A stretch of 64,000 bases of DNA from Calamus simplicifolius (GCA_900491605.1 UESW01004258.1:412767-476766); one strand, 5' to 3'. Counted from the first letter of the stretch, positions 21,361-31,493 are shown. Translations and numbers: made by a program. The notes: generated from the sequence alone by a model not told the origin.

Positions 21361-22020
21361 TTAATCCTCTATGAATATCTGATTAGGTTTGTAGGGTTTG
21401 ATTCAGTTGAAAACTAGGTTTATTTTATTTTATTTGAATTTGGGTCCAATTTTATTTGTTTAGGCATTTGAGTCCTATCTTTTGAGTTGGTACTTGTTAT
21501 TAGGGTTTGGGTCATATTGAGTCAGCTCATTATGAGCTTGGGTCAATTTGAGTCTTGTCCAGTCCAACTGGTCTTATATGTGTCATGTCCAGTCCAGTTG
21601 ATATTTTTATTAAGTTTATTCAGATTACAAGAGGAGACACTAGTATTGGAGCAGAAGACAAGGCCATCATAGTCAAATAGAGTAGCTGCTAAATTCAAGT
21701 TGGCGCCACACCTACATAAGAAGTCACATGCCAGCGACACATTGCCACCCTCCAGCACAAGCATTTTACATGTCACCTAGCAAAGCAAGCAGGTCAACAA
21801 GATAAGCCTCAATCCCTCAAATCATGCAACCCTATTTAGAAGAATTTCAACCCAAAGAAGTAGCAAAGGGACATCCTTTATTGCCCATAAATTGCCTTTT
21901 TTTGAAAGGAATTTGTATGGCATGAAGTTTTTTTTTATGTAATCTAATCTATACTTTAGGAAGAAAGTGGGCACCCCTTTTCTTTCCATATATGTATTTA
22001 CTTGGGCCCTAAGTCTCTTG

Positions 22021-22030
22021 CTCTATAAAA
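22021..22030 (+). promoter_or_regulatory. TATA box of the 21361-24356 LTR
   Basis: CTCTATAAAAGAGAC, followed by TGTATGAATTATGAATC; typical LTR promoter and start region, about 660 bp before the LTR end. Confidence 0.6.
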
Positions 22031-22689
22031 GAGACACTCTTGTATGAATTATGAATCTTTGAATTATTAATCAATCAATCTAGTTTTGAGTTATTGTGAG
22101 TTTTGTATTTGGTTCTCTGGTGCTCTTGATTCCTTTCTCCTGCGCGTGCCAACGTCCCAATCTCCAGAAGAAACCCTGGCCGCCACCCTTGTTTTTCTCT
22201 AATGGACGCCCAAGAGCCTCTTGACCGCCCCTCCTTCTCTACTTCTTTTGCTTGCCTCTAATCTTACTTTTCTCTCTTGTTCTTTAACCCTTGGATGGTG
22301 TTCTTGTAGGTCCCTCAGTAACCACAAATCAAGGATTCAAGGTGATCGCCATCCAGGTCAGCGGATACTTAGCCGCAGATCCACGGGCTCGAGGCTTGGT
22401 CATCCAGGGCGCATCCGCCAGGTAGAGCAACCCTTTCAGCATCTCGATCTCCTCATCCTACTAGGTACACCCTCTCTAATCTGCTAGTATCTTTATTGTG
22501 GGAGAGCAAGCCCTACCGAGGCTTCTTAGCCTCGGCGATCTTTCTTCTTTACTTTTTTGTGAAACTATTTCGCGTGCGGAGTTACCGTGAGTTTTTCTGA
22601 ATCCCTCTTAGGCTATTACTTTGGAGACTAATCAACTACAATCATTAATCATATAAATTTATTTGCATGCGAATCGGTCCTGCATCAGT

Positions 22690-22702
22690 TTGGTATCAGA
22701 GC
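22690..22702 (+). other. primer binding site, initiator tRNA-Met type
   Basis: TTGGTATCAGAGC, 2-3 bp after the LTR end TGCATCA. Confidence 0.88.
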
Positions 22703-23618
22703 ATGGTTAGGGCTTGATTTTTTAATTCATGTTATTATCAGTATATCATCTATTAATTAAATTGTTTCGGCCTGCATACATATCAAAAAATTAAAAAAAT
22801 TATTTCTTTGGATTTGTTATAATTTAAAATATTTTTTGTTATTTTTTAAGAATTTAATTCGATCTGTGATTAATTGCATGCCTAAAAATATGAAAATTCC
22901 TAAAATTTTGTTAATTAAATTATTTTTGCTTGCATACACATCAAAAAATTACAAAATTTATTTTTCTAAATTTGTTATAATTTAAAGTATTTTTTATTAT
23001 TTTCTAAGAATTTAATTTGATCTTGAAAAAAATATTTTGAGATTTGTTACTATTTATAGATTTCTGATTAGGGTTTGTGTTTTGCATATCATTCATCTGC
23101 ATTAAATTACTATTAAGGGTTCTCATTAATGTCAGATAAGGGAGGAATTGAGACCCCTTCCTTAGCCCAAAACATCCACCCGTGTGTTCCAATCGCAAGC
23201 CTCTAATCTAAAACTGAGTAGCAACTTAATTGACATTTGCCCTAGAGGGCTAGGGACACCAACAGTCCATCTAGTATACTAGAGGAGACTAGTACAAATC
23301 AATCTGACGTGTGCTCTAAAATTGGTATCTAGAAGGAAGGTCAAATGTCAAATGACTTAAGCGAAGTGTTGGGGTTATTCTAATTAGGCACCTACAATTT
23401 GCGGGATGAGCCTCTCCCCTCCCACCTGTCCTAACTGGCCAATTGAAGAGTTACTGTTAGATTGGCTTGCATTAAGCCAAATCCTTTACTCTGGATGACT
23501 AAGTCTAGCATACTGTAGTTCGAGTCAGTCTGAGTCTTGTATGCTTGATTGTGCTTACATGTGCACTAGATCAGGAGCATCTTTCGTTTGTCACCACCTT
23601 CACTACAGGCTGAACCCA

Positions 23619-24356
23619 TGGCTAATCAAAATATTGAGGATCACTTAAGAATCATCACTTAACAACTAGCCCGAATGAACCAAGACATCAAGCAATCTGA
23701 GGCTAGATTAGGGTCTAGGTTCGATCAAGTCGAAACTAGGTTAGGCGTCCTAGAAGAAACCCATTTTCAAAGAGGGCCATCCTATCGTAGATCAGAGGCT
23801 AACAAGAGCCCTAGCCCATATCCAGGATCTAGCCAGGCCTATCATAGCCATCCCAGACTTACCCAGTACTTAGACCCCTGCCAGACTTACCCAAGTCGAC
23901 CAACACTAGCCGACCCAGTACAAGCCGAACCGAGTTGAGTCAACCCCAAAATAGTACCCCTATACCCCAGAGAGAGAATAAGGGCAAATCTGTAGAGGTC
24001 CAGATAAATTCCAACCCTCAGATCAAATGCTTTAGATGTAACAAATCGAGACATATGATCCCAGTCAGATCCCTTCATATAGATAAGTTACCTGAGACTG
24101 AATCCGAGCCCCTAGTTGAGCCTGAGGGAGAGGTCTATGAGGCTGATACCCATCTGATAGATGAGTATGATGGAGAGGAGGAAACATTTGATTCTGAAGA
24201 TCTACTAGGAGTGGTTAGATGTATCTTGACCCAGACTCAAACTAAGGACCAGAAAGATTGGCGTAGGACTAACATCCTACAGACTTTTGTTAAGATAGGG
24301 GATAAGGTGTTCAAGATAATAGTTGATAGCATGAGTTGTGTCAATGTCGTTTCTGC
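23619..24356 (+). pseudogene. gag-protease with missing capsid core
   Basis: The ATG at 23619 gives MANQNIEDHLRIIT, then a TAA, then LARMNQDIKQSEARLGSRF and DQVETRLGVLEE, a coiled-coil start. This goes directly into a Pro/Ser/Tyr-rich linker (YPGSSQAYHSHP) without the large capsid domain expected between them. A frame change leads to a zinc knuckle whose last Cys is Arg (CFRCNKSRHMIPVR). An acidic stretch and DWRRTNILQTFVKIGDKVFK-IIVDSMSC follow, the start of the protease (D-S-M where D-S/G-G is usual). The sequence ends mid-protease at the junction with Tat-B. A deleted, non-autonomous copy. Confidence 0.65.
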
Positions 24357-24655
24357 CAGGTGGCTTCCAGTGGATTGGCGGAGGGACCACCGATGGGACT
24401 AGGACGGTTATTCCACCAGAAAGCTGCAGAGTGGGTACAGCTGAAAGAGGAATCCCATAAAGCCCTTGCATCAGCTGGAAGAGGAACATCACTGGTTGGA
24501 CAAGCATGGCAAACTGGCTGGATGACCAAAGCTTCTGGCGGTGGAGGAACCTCGATCGGTGATGACTACAAGGGCATCGTGTTGCTAGTGGGATCAGGCC
24601 TTTGAGATGTGGCTTGATCAGGAGCATCGGTGGTTGCTCTCTTGCGATTGGCCAT
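24357..24655 (-). pseudogene. Tat-B gag N-terminus
   Basis: The ATG at 24655 gives MANRKRATTDAPDQATSQRP, followed by a stop where TMPL ends, then SPIEVPPPPEALVIQP and a Trp/Pro-rich stretch. A basic start followed by a Pro/Gln linker is typical of Tat gag N-termini (Tat-C starts MVVTRAQ). Homology to Tat ends at 24357, where the other gypsy fragment begins. Confidence 0.45.
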
Positions 24656-24721
24656 CAAGAAAGATGTCCTTCTTGTCAGGAACCTTGTCTCCTTGATTAC
24701 AAGTTTAACGGGACTTAAGGC

Positions 24722-24737
24722 CCTTTCTCTAGCGCCA
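24722..24737 (-). other. primer binding site of Tat-B
   Basis: Minus strand TGGCGCTAGAGAAAGGG, 3 bp from the LTR start; same layout as Tat-C. The tRNA is not identified. Confidence 0.55.
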
Positions 24738-25527
24738 ATCTGATGCTATTGAAATTTGTTTTTTGGCTTGGGGAAGGTGCATGTCAGGATCCGGATAGCG
24801 CTCTCCCATTCGAGTGGACCTGCAAGGCAGTCTTTACGCAGAAAATATAGAGGTTGGTCCTGTGAAAGACCCTTCAACGCCCAAATCAATAAAAATCTCT
24901 AGCAATCAGATGAGAGAAGAAGGCTTCAGCAGAAAGATCTCCCTCTCTGAGAAATTCTCAGGAGCTTTTCCTTTGCTAGATTTATGAGAATATGATCGCC
25001 TACCTGGAGGGTCATGGTATGTGGTGTTTATGCACCATCAAGTTAGTAAGTCATTACCTGATTTTTTAGGCGTGTTTTAGGGAGTTGGCATCTGATAAGG
25101 CTGGAATCCCATCGGTTATGGGGATTGGCAGTTGATAAAGCTGAAGGGTGCTTTATCGAGAATTTGAAATCCCGTTGATCATGGACGGCGTGTTGTATTT
25201 GGCTCATGTTTCTTTTATGGAAAGCTCAGTTCGAGATTCTTGCGATCGGGGTGGTTCATCCTTCGAGATATCCTGCATGGTTTGAAGCAGGAATGGCGCT
25301 TACATTGAGGGGATGAGGGTCAATCCTACCGAAGTTCGAAGATAGCTCAGCCCTGCCAAGGTTCAAAAATAGCTCGGCCTTGCCGAGGTACGGGATAGCT
25401 CGGTCCTGCCTAGGTACGGAGATAGTAGGTAGCATCACTTAGCCTTGAATGAGCGGTGAGGCCAAGTTTGTCAGACGTGGTGGCTGCATTGGTTGTGCAT
25501 ACTAAGGATCTCGTCGGGGGAGGCCGA

Positions 25528-25862
25528 TTCTGGAGACCGAGGCTGACACTGGCATCGGTGCCAAGACCGATTCTAGGGTCGGTGCGGAAACTAACTCTAG
25601 CGTCAGTGCCAAGGCCGACTCTAACGTCGGTGCTGAGGCCGACTCTGACGTCAGTACTAAGACCGACTTTGGGGTCGGTGCCGACTTTGGAGGTCGAGTC
25701 CGATACTAGAGTCATTGTCGAGGTCGATACTGGCGCCGGTGCCTACTCTGGAGGCTGAGTCTGATACTAGAGTCGGTGCCGATGCTAACTCTGAAGTCGG
25801 TGCCGATGCCAACTCTAGCGTCGATGCCGAAGCTGGCTCTGGCGTCGATGCCAATGCTGGAT
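25528..25862. repeat. 24-bp tandem repeat in Tat-B LTR
   Basis: About 14 units of the type GTCGGTGCCGAGGCCGACTCT. The 24-bp period leaves the frames open in both directions, so reading frames across it are by-products. Confidence 0.85.
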
Positions 25863-26170
25863 AGAACACGTCAACCCTTAGCAGGTGACTCTTATTATCC
25901 GTTGGACTATAGCTTCATCAGTCGATCTTATTTATCGATTTGGATATGACTTGATCGGTCACATCATAGTGAACTTGGTTCTTTTTATTGTGCATGTTTA
26001 TCAATGCGATGATGATTTTATTTTGCATTACTTATTAATTTATCATGATAGAGAAAGAGAGAAATAGGAGTGAAAGAAGATTTTTTTAAAAAAAGATTGA
26101 TAACAAAAATTAACAAAAGAACTAAAAGCATATTTACCTTCATGCTATGTGGCAGCTTGTTGGTCTCTAT

Positions 26171-26180
26171 ATTTATACAG
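26171..26180 (-). promoter_or_regulatory. TATA box of Tat-B LTR
   Basis: Minus strand CTGTATAAATATAGAG. Confidence 0.45.
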
Positions 26181-26215
26181 CAAGTCATTGTTCAACACGT
26201 ATCACGGATAGAAAC

Positions 26216-26295
26216 ATGTACCCTAGGCCTTATCCTCTCCTTGTGCAAAAGCCTAATGTACCCTAGGCCTTATCCTCTCCTTGTACAAAAGCGAT
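26216..26295. repeat. 40-bp direct duplication
   Basis: ATGTACCCTAGGCCTTATCC and following bases occur at 26216 and 26256, nearly identical over 40 bp. Confidence 0.9.
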
Positions 26296-26826
26296 GATAA
26301 TTTTTTAGTCCCAAAAGGGAGGAAAGGCATGAGAATGCTGAGTTGCTGACTCTACTTGCAGGCATGAAAGCGACATTAGGGAGCTTCTTTGAAAAGATGG
26401 TGTTATTTATTTAGGTCCTCCACACAGGAAAGGCATCAGAAATATTAATGCTGATAGGCTTTAAAGCGCCATGCGTCCTAATTTCGACTTAAAGGAAAGA
26501 CCCTCGGTCGATCCTGGCACGTTCGATTGGCTCCTCGAGGTGGGGAGCCTTGTCTGCCGCGATTGCAGCTGTGACCACTATTTTTTTCTTTTCTTTTTTT
26601 TTTTTTTTTACTTTGGTGGCCGCACCGCCGCCAACTAATAACAATAACAGTAGTAGTACACCCAACTGGGATTTAGAAATCTATTTGGTGAACCATCGAC
26701 GAACGGCTGGAGAAGTTGGAGCCATTGGAATATCCAGCCCGATTTGGATGGTGAAAGATGTTCCATTGGCCTATTGATGGAGCCGGTTAATTCGGGCAAC
26801 TATGTCGGCATGTTCTGAATGACTCT

Positions 26827-26990
26827 AATCAAAAAGGCCTCCCATCTTAACCTCTTAAGTTGGCTCTGACCAAACGGCCTTCCATCTCGGCCTTCTAAAT
26901 CAGCTCTGTCCAAAGCGGCCTCCTATCTCGGCCTCCCAAGTTGGCCCTATCCAAAGCAGCCTCCCATCTCGGCCTTCCAAGTCGGACCTC
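26827..26990. repeat. ~45-bp tandem units in GC-rich LTR-like sequence
   Basis: Four units of CGGCCTCCCATCTCGGCCTT with TCCAAGTTGGCTCTGACCAAA. Probably LTR U3 sequence of a Tat element. Confidence 0.75.
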
Positions 26991-26999
26991 AACCTCACC

Positions 27000-27930
27000 C
27001 AGTCAGTCAGTCGGCCTCGATCATCGAACTCAGTCCTCGGCCTCGGCCTCAGCAAGATAGCCCCTCGGCCTTGGCCAATCAGCCTGTCGGCCTCGGTCCT
27101 CGTCCTCGGTCCTTAGTCCTCGGCCTCGGCCTCAGCAAGCCAGCCCCTCGGTTTCGGCCAGTCAGGCCTCGGCCTCGACCTCAGCAAGATAGCCAGTCGG
27201 CCTCGATCCTCGGCCTCAGCAAGACAGACCCTCGGCCTCGGTCAGTCGGCCCTCGGCCTCGGCCTCAGCCTAGGCCTTAGCAAGACAACCAGTTGGCGTC
27301 GGTCCTCGGCCTCGGTCATCGACCTCAGCCTCAGCAAGACAGCCCCTCGGCCTCGGCCAGTCGGCCCTCGGCCTCGGTTTTCGACCTCGGCCACCTCTGC
27401 CTTGGCCTCGGTCATGAACAATGCTCGTCCATAGACGTCCCGGCCTCTAGCTCCTTCCCGGCCATGGACGTCCCGTCCTGGCCTCCAGCTTCGTTCCAGC
27501 ATCGTGCCGAACTCTGCGCCGACTTCATCCTGGCACTCCAGCTCGGCCATGGACATCTCGGCCTCCAGCTCCTTCCCGGCCACAAACGTCCCATCCTTGC
27601 ATCCAGCTTCGTCCTAGCACCGTGCCGGACTCTACACCGACTTCGTCCTGGCACTCCAGCTCGGCCACGAACGTCGCGGCCTCCAGCTCCTTCCCGGCCA
27701 CGGACGTCCTATCACGGCCTCTAGCTCCCTCTCGGCCACGACGGCTTTTTCGGCTCTGGCTCCCACCCAAGAAACAGTGCTGAGCTCTCGACTCAAGTTT
27801 TCTGCTCCGTCTTCTTCCCGGCCACGAACGTCCCGTCCCGGCCTCCAGCTTCGTCCCGGCACCCCAACTCGGCCACGGACGTCCCAGCCTCCGGCTCCCT
27901 TCCCGGCTCACGGACATCCCCGGCCTTCAT
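27000..27930. repeat. GC-rich compound repeat region
   Basis: 27000-27420 is built from CCTCGGCCTCGGTC/CTCAGCAAGACAGCC words; 27430-27930 holds repeats of CGGCCTCCAGCTCCTTCCCGG with GACGTCCC. Open frames on both strands (up to 143 codons) are repeat by-products. Most likely U3 of Tat-B (minus) or of the plus-strand LTR that ends at 28917; I cannot decide which. Confidence 0.7.
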
Positions 27931-28419
27931 CCTCGCTTCTAGCCGCCCGACTCCTCTGACCTTCATCCGTGGCTCTACTCTAGCGTCCCCAGCTTCGGCT
28001 CCACTTCTAGCCAGGTCCCCTTCCACGACTGTCTCAGCTCCAACTCTGGCACGACCGGCCGCCTTCCGCCTCTCCTTTGTCTCGAAGACTGAGGCTATTA
28101 GCAACTGCCACTGGTCTCAGGCAACCGACAATCGCCGCCGGCCCCTGACCTTGGCAGCCTCATGAGGGCCCGTGTGCACCACATTAATGGTTGCACATGA
28201 GGGGAGGCATGCACCATGCATGCATGGGAGAGGCAGAGATAACCCCTTCTGTCCCAGCGAGCAGCCCCCGCAATCTGCTCCATGACTCTGACTTCATGAT
28301 CCTGACACTGGCTCTCAGTTCCAACCACAACTATTCCCGAGTCCAGATGGAAGCTCTTGGCTTCCGCACGCTCAACAAGACTCAACCCACAACCAGCTGC
28401 AGCCACCCACTCTGACGGG

Positions 28420-28917
28420 ACTTAACTTGCAGCCCTGACATGCCAAAGAAGGAAGCAAGCCCTGCCATTGCTGCCATCACCTTAAATGCTCTGACAAGTG
28501 GCAGCATATCAAATCTTACAAGCATCAGCTCTGACACTTTACCCATAAAAGTCATCATTATGAGGCCTCAACCACTCAAACCAGACAAACTCTAAGCATC
28601 TATAAATTGGGTAAGAGGGACCCTCAACCAAATAACCCCAAAAGAACTCCAACTACCTCACAACACTCTTAAACGCTCATTCTTGCTCACAGAGAGCACG
28701 ACTCTAAGCTCTCTCTCTCCTTCTCTTTCGAGCTTCCTCAAGCTCACGGCTGTTGCCCAGAGCACTGACATGAGTGTCAAAGGGTCCCCGTCGAAATCTC
28801 CAGTCCCCGGAACTTTTTGCAGGCTTCCAGATGCAAGAAGCTCGCCGGAGGATCCTGAGCTCGTTGGAGGAGGTGACCGGACGCTCGCGGACGTTCAAGG
28901 AGGGTCATCTGGCAGCA
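28420..28917 (+). repeat. plus-strand LTR end, Tat-like (promoter and U5)
   Basis: TATA box TCTATAAATTGGG at 28599; then CTCACGGCTGTTGCCCAGAG, GTCGAAATCTCC, CTCGCCGGAGGATCCTGAGC and GGTGACCGGACGCTC, ending near GGCAGCAAT. A diverged second copy lies at 48690-49075. No primer site follows; the sequence passes into LINE-like debris. Confidence 0.55.
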
Positions 28918-28939
28918 ATACCTATCATTCTTTTGATTT

Positions 28940-29255
28940 GCGACATCTGATCTATTTTTCAGAAAACTTTTAGCATCCAGATTCGACATATCTATTGGAA
29001 AACCAATTTCATAGCTGATTGGATTGCTGCCAGGATGGCCTATCATTTAGCTTTTGAAGTCGACAACATGACCATTGCTCTATTATCCTTTCTCAAATGT
29101 TGTACTTATCGGGTTTGACTCATTCTATTAGAAAGTCAATTTTATGGCTGATTGGATTGCTATCAGGATGATCTATCACTCTAGTTTTTGAAGTTGTCAG
29201 CATGACCATTGCTTTATTATCCTTTCCAAATGTTGTACTTATCGGGTTTGACCCA
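28940..29255 (+). pseudogene. tandemly duplicated LINE-type RNase H 3' end remnant
   Basis: Reads HIYWKTNFIADWIAARMAYH, then LAFEVDNMTIALLSFLK; the N-ADW-A pattern is the end of the RNase H domain in plant LINE ORF2 proteins. A 133-bp unit is present twice (28991-29123, 29124-29254), with matching text up to ATCGGGTTTGAC. Both copies have stops. The family call is by motif memory only. Confidence 0.4.
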
Positions 29256-29893
29256 TCATAAAAAGATCAGGAGATTATGACCTTTCTAAAGTAATCATTT
29301 TCATGTGCTTCTGCCGGTGAATTAATGTCAAGTTATAAAAGATGGGTTCCACTACGATATTTTTTCACTTTGTTAATAAAAAGTAGCAACAAATCCTGGC
29401 CGTTGCTGATGACGGGGTTGTCCATGCCGTCCGCTTACCTCCACTCCAAGTGGTGCTGGCAACCAACTTGACTCTACCAGCCAGTTGTTTGATCAGTGGG
29501 GTGAACCCAACCAAATTGCTCAGTAGAAAACTGCAGCTAATTGATCCCATATCTTACCATTAGAGAAAGTCTGAGAATGAAATTGTTGAATCATAATTAT
29601 GTATTGCTCAAACGTCTTTACCTTAGATTCATGTGATTGAGAATTTTGCATTCCATGGCTAACATGGTGATAGCACAAAATAAATCTAGAGTAAAGAGAC
29701 AAGACTCATGATGCAATTGCTTTTTATAAATCGAATCTTGGAAATCAAAGGTTCTAACTCCACCATTGGCCATTATTTGTTGTAGTCATCAAGAAACTTG
29801 AAACAAATCCAATATATATAAGCTTGTTCCTCTATTTCCTTATATACAATATAAGAAAACAACAACTTCAAGCTCCCAACAACTAATCCATTA
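29256..29893. other. no recognisable gene
   Basis: AT-rich sequence without a convincing gene. A minus-strand frame at 29520-29702 (QYIIMIQQFHSQTFSNGKIW) may be old element debris; I could not place it. Confidence 0.4.
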
Positions 29894-30125
29894 CATACAA
29901 CAAACTCATAAGCATCACTCCTAGACTAAACACGTGAAATAGATAAAGCTCCTTAAACTTACACAATCCAAACAAAAGAACAAAACATATATACAAAGGA
30001 TACATACACCATACAACAAACTCATAAACATTGCTGCCTAAATTAAACACATAAAATAGATAGAGTTTTGTGAACTTACACAATCCAAACCAAGGAACGA
30101 AATATATGTACAAAGAAACATACAG
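29894..30125. repeat. 116-bp tandem duplication 3' of the CEP-like gene
   Basis: CATACAACAAACTCATAA starts at 29894 and 30010. The two copies agree through ACTTACACAATCCAAAC and ATATATACAAAG with scattered changes. The second copy ends 43 bp from the gene's stop codon. Confidence 0.88.
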
Positions 30126-30167
30126 CATGCATACAGAGGGGGCTAATATGACCTGATGATGCCTATT

Positions 30168-30478
30168 CTACTTGTTATTTTCCCCATCTCCGATATTGAT
30201 CCCATGGCCTATACAAGGGCTGTGCCCAGGTATCCTTGGTTGCGGTTCGTTTGTCGGCCCCCTGGGTACACTCTCGTTGTCGTGCCCTTCAATCTCATGT
30301 GAGACCATGCTTCTTGTCTTTCTTTCGATATTGTTGTCATCTCGAGGTAGGCATTCTTCACAGTCTGTAGTTTGAAACTTCTCTGCCTTCAAATGCCTTC
30401 CCTCTGATAAAAGAGATTTAATAACAAGAATTAGCATAATAACCAAGATGCAAGAATAGAAACGCTTCTTTCCAGCCA

Positions 30479-30479
<1 letters not shown>
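30168..30479 (-). CDS. CEP-family secreted peptide precursor (C-terminally encoded peptide-like)
   Basis: 103 codons, no interruption. The start at 30479 gives MAGKKRFYSCILVIMLILVI, a short basic end and hydrophobic core typical of a signal peptide, followed by KSLLSEGRHLKAEKF, as often seen after CEP signal peptides. The middle is acidic and variable. Near the C-terminus is PQPRIPGHSPCIGH, matching the CEP signature (P-G-x-S-P-G-x-G-H) except that the usual Gly after S-P is Cys; a short tail GINIGDGENNK follows. CEPs are cut from secreted precursors and sensed by LRR receptor kinases (CEPR) in root growth and nitrogen-demand signalling. An in-frame upstream Met at 30575 would add a Ser/Leu run encoded by the (CT)n tract and would spoil the signal peptide. 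Expression is unknown; the Cys makes function uncertain. Confidence 0.72.

Positions 30480-30480
<1 letters not shown>

Positions 30481-30522
<42 letters not shown>
30481..30522. repeat. (TG)5(AG)16 microsatellite in the CEP-like 5' leader
   Basis: Plus-strand TG then AG repeat ends 1 bp before the start codon of the CEP-like gene, so the transcript leader would carry (CU)n(CA)n. Confidence 0.95.
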
Positions 30523-30523
<1 letters not shown>

Positions 30524-30588
30524 AAATCGATAGAAGCCTTAGAAGAGAAGGCAAGATTGGCATCCCCATTCCCATCTCTAGAGTAGAG

Positions 30589-30600
30589 TATTTAATTAAA
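30589..30600 (-). promoter_or_regulatory. weak TATA-like site upstream of CEP-like gene
   Basis: Minus strand TTTAATTAAATAC, about 110 bp before the start codon. Sequence-only guess. Confidence 0.25.
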
Positions 30601-30699
30601 AACTTCCGAGTTACTTTCCCACTACTATATCAAGAATAATAAAATGTCAAGTGGAAAGTAGCGAACAATAAATTCCATAAGCAAATATGATCGTACCCA

Positions 30700-30870
30700 G
30701 ATTGAACCCCGATCGGCCATCTCCTGCCGGTCACCCGGGTCAGACATCTCCGATCAATCACCTAGGTCAAACATTTCCAGTCAGCTACTCGAGTCGATCA
30801 TCTCCAGTTGGCCATTCGGATCGACCACTTGGTCGTTCATCCGAGTCGATCGTTCCCAGTCGATCATCCA
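30700..30870. repeat. ~27-bp degenerate tandem repeat
   Basis: Units such as CGGTCACCCGGGTCAGACATC recur with changes; the plus frame shows a 9-residue period (SPAGHPGQT, SPINHLGQT, FPVSYSSRS, SPVGHSDRP). GC-rich in an AT-rich setting; perhaps an LTR remnant. Confidence 0.6.
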
Positions 30871-31289
30871 TGTCGGTCATGTTATTTTATTATTTTATAG
30901 TTGCTAATATGATGACTGAATATATTTTTAATTGTCTTATAATAAGAACAATGCATATTCAAGAGTATAACTAGAACATGACAATCAAAGATGAAGCATA
31001 TATGTTTACAAAATGCTAGATCATCATAACATAAATTAGAATTTTTTTTCAAAGAAAATTGATAAATGAAATTTCATGATTATTTATCTGCATTTTATGT
31101 AATTATCATTCGTTAATAGTTTAAAAAAGACTTGTTCTTTATGGCTATGATGGTCCATTTCAGAAGCAAGCATATTACTGTTCAAAATGTATCTATATTT
31201 AATTCTTTTATTTGAGGATAAGAATCTCATGCTAATCTAGCTCTAGTATATTATGTATTGTGGCATGCCGGGCTTAGACATGCCAATTT

Positions 31290-31493
31290 ATGGCATACTT
31301 TGGTGCACATGCTAGTGAGGCGATGATATGGTGCTGTATATTATGGTATTTCTTTGGAATTTGTCAGTCTGAGAAGAATTTGACAAATCAATTAACTAAG
31401 GAATTATCTAGGAGTGGATTCATAGATTCATTGAGGGGGATGGGGATTAAGCCCATTATTTGGTCACCAGCAGTGGATACCCAATCTCTATAA
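31290..31493 (+). pseudogene. Ty1/copia pol C-terminal remnant
   Basis: EKNLTNQLTKELSRSGFIDS followed by RGMGIKPI matches the end of copia RNase H (N-x-A-D-x-L-T-K ... GMGLKP). It ends at TAA 31491, and the following ~450 bp read like copia 3' non-coding sequence. The rest of the element is absent. Confidence 0.6.

Larger units (their letters stand above)
21361..24356 (+). mobile_element. Ty3/gypsy element, 5' LTR, primer site and shortened gag-protease only
   Basis: The 5' LTR ends TGCATCA at 22687, followed by TTGGTATCAGAGCATGG. Its start is not defined because no second LTR is present; about 21360-21380 is likely. The internal sequence runs through a ~930-bp leader, a short gag, a zinc-knuckle relative and the protease start, and stops abruptly at 24356. 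The DWRRTNILQT...KVFKIIVDS pattern is typical of chromoviruses. The lineage is not assignable with confidence. Confidence 0.75.
24357..26295 (-). mobile_element. Tat-type element fragment (Tat-B), minus strand: gag start, primer site, part of 5' LTR
   Basis: Minus-strand reading: LTR, primer site TGGCGCTAGAGAAAGGG (compare TGGCGCGCCAGAAAGGG in Tat-C), leader, then a gag start at 24655. The LTR begins at 24741 on the plus strand (CAATC|TGATGC, as CAATC|TAATGA in Tat-C). A minus-strand TATA box at 26171 shows that U3 continues to the right. The LTR end is not located; the repeat-rich 26300-28100 part may belong to its U3. Confidence 0.6.

Noticed and set aside
25410..25869. Val/Gly/Thr repeat ORFs on both strands
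   Set aside because: A 24-bp tandem repeat keeps frames open; no gene context.
27071..28104. ORFs of 70-143 codons, Arg/Ala/Gly- or Pro/Ser-rich
   Set aside because: Repeat by-products in GC-rich LTR-like sequence.
29520..30128. small minus-strand ORFs 29520-29702 and 29883-30128
   Set aside because: No recognisable domain; the second covers the 116-bp duplication and merely repeats itself (LYVSLYIYFVPWFGLCKF type).
30480..30575. upstream start (32 extra residues) for the CEP-like gene
   Set aside because: The extension is a Ser/Leu run encoded by the (CT)n tract and would bury the signal peptide; Met at 30479 fits a secreted precursor better.
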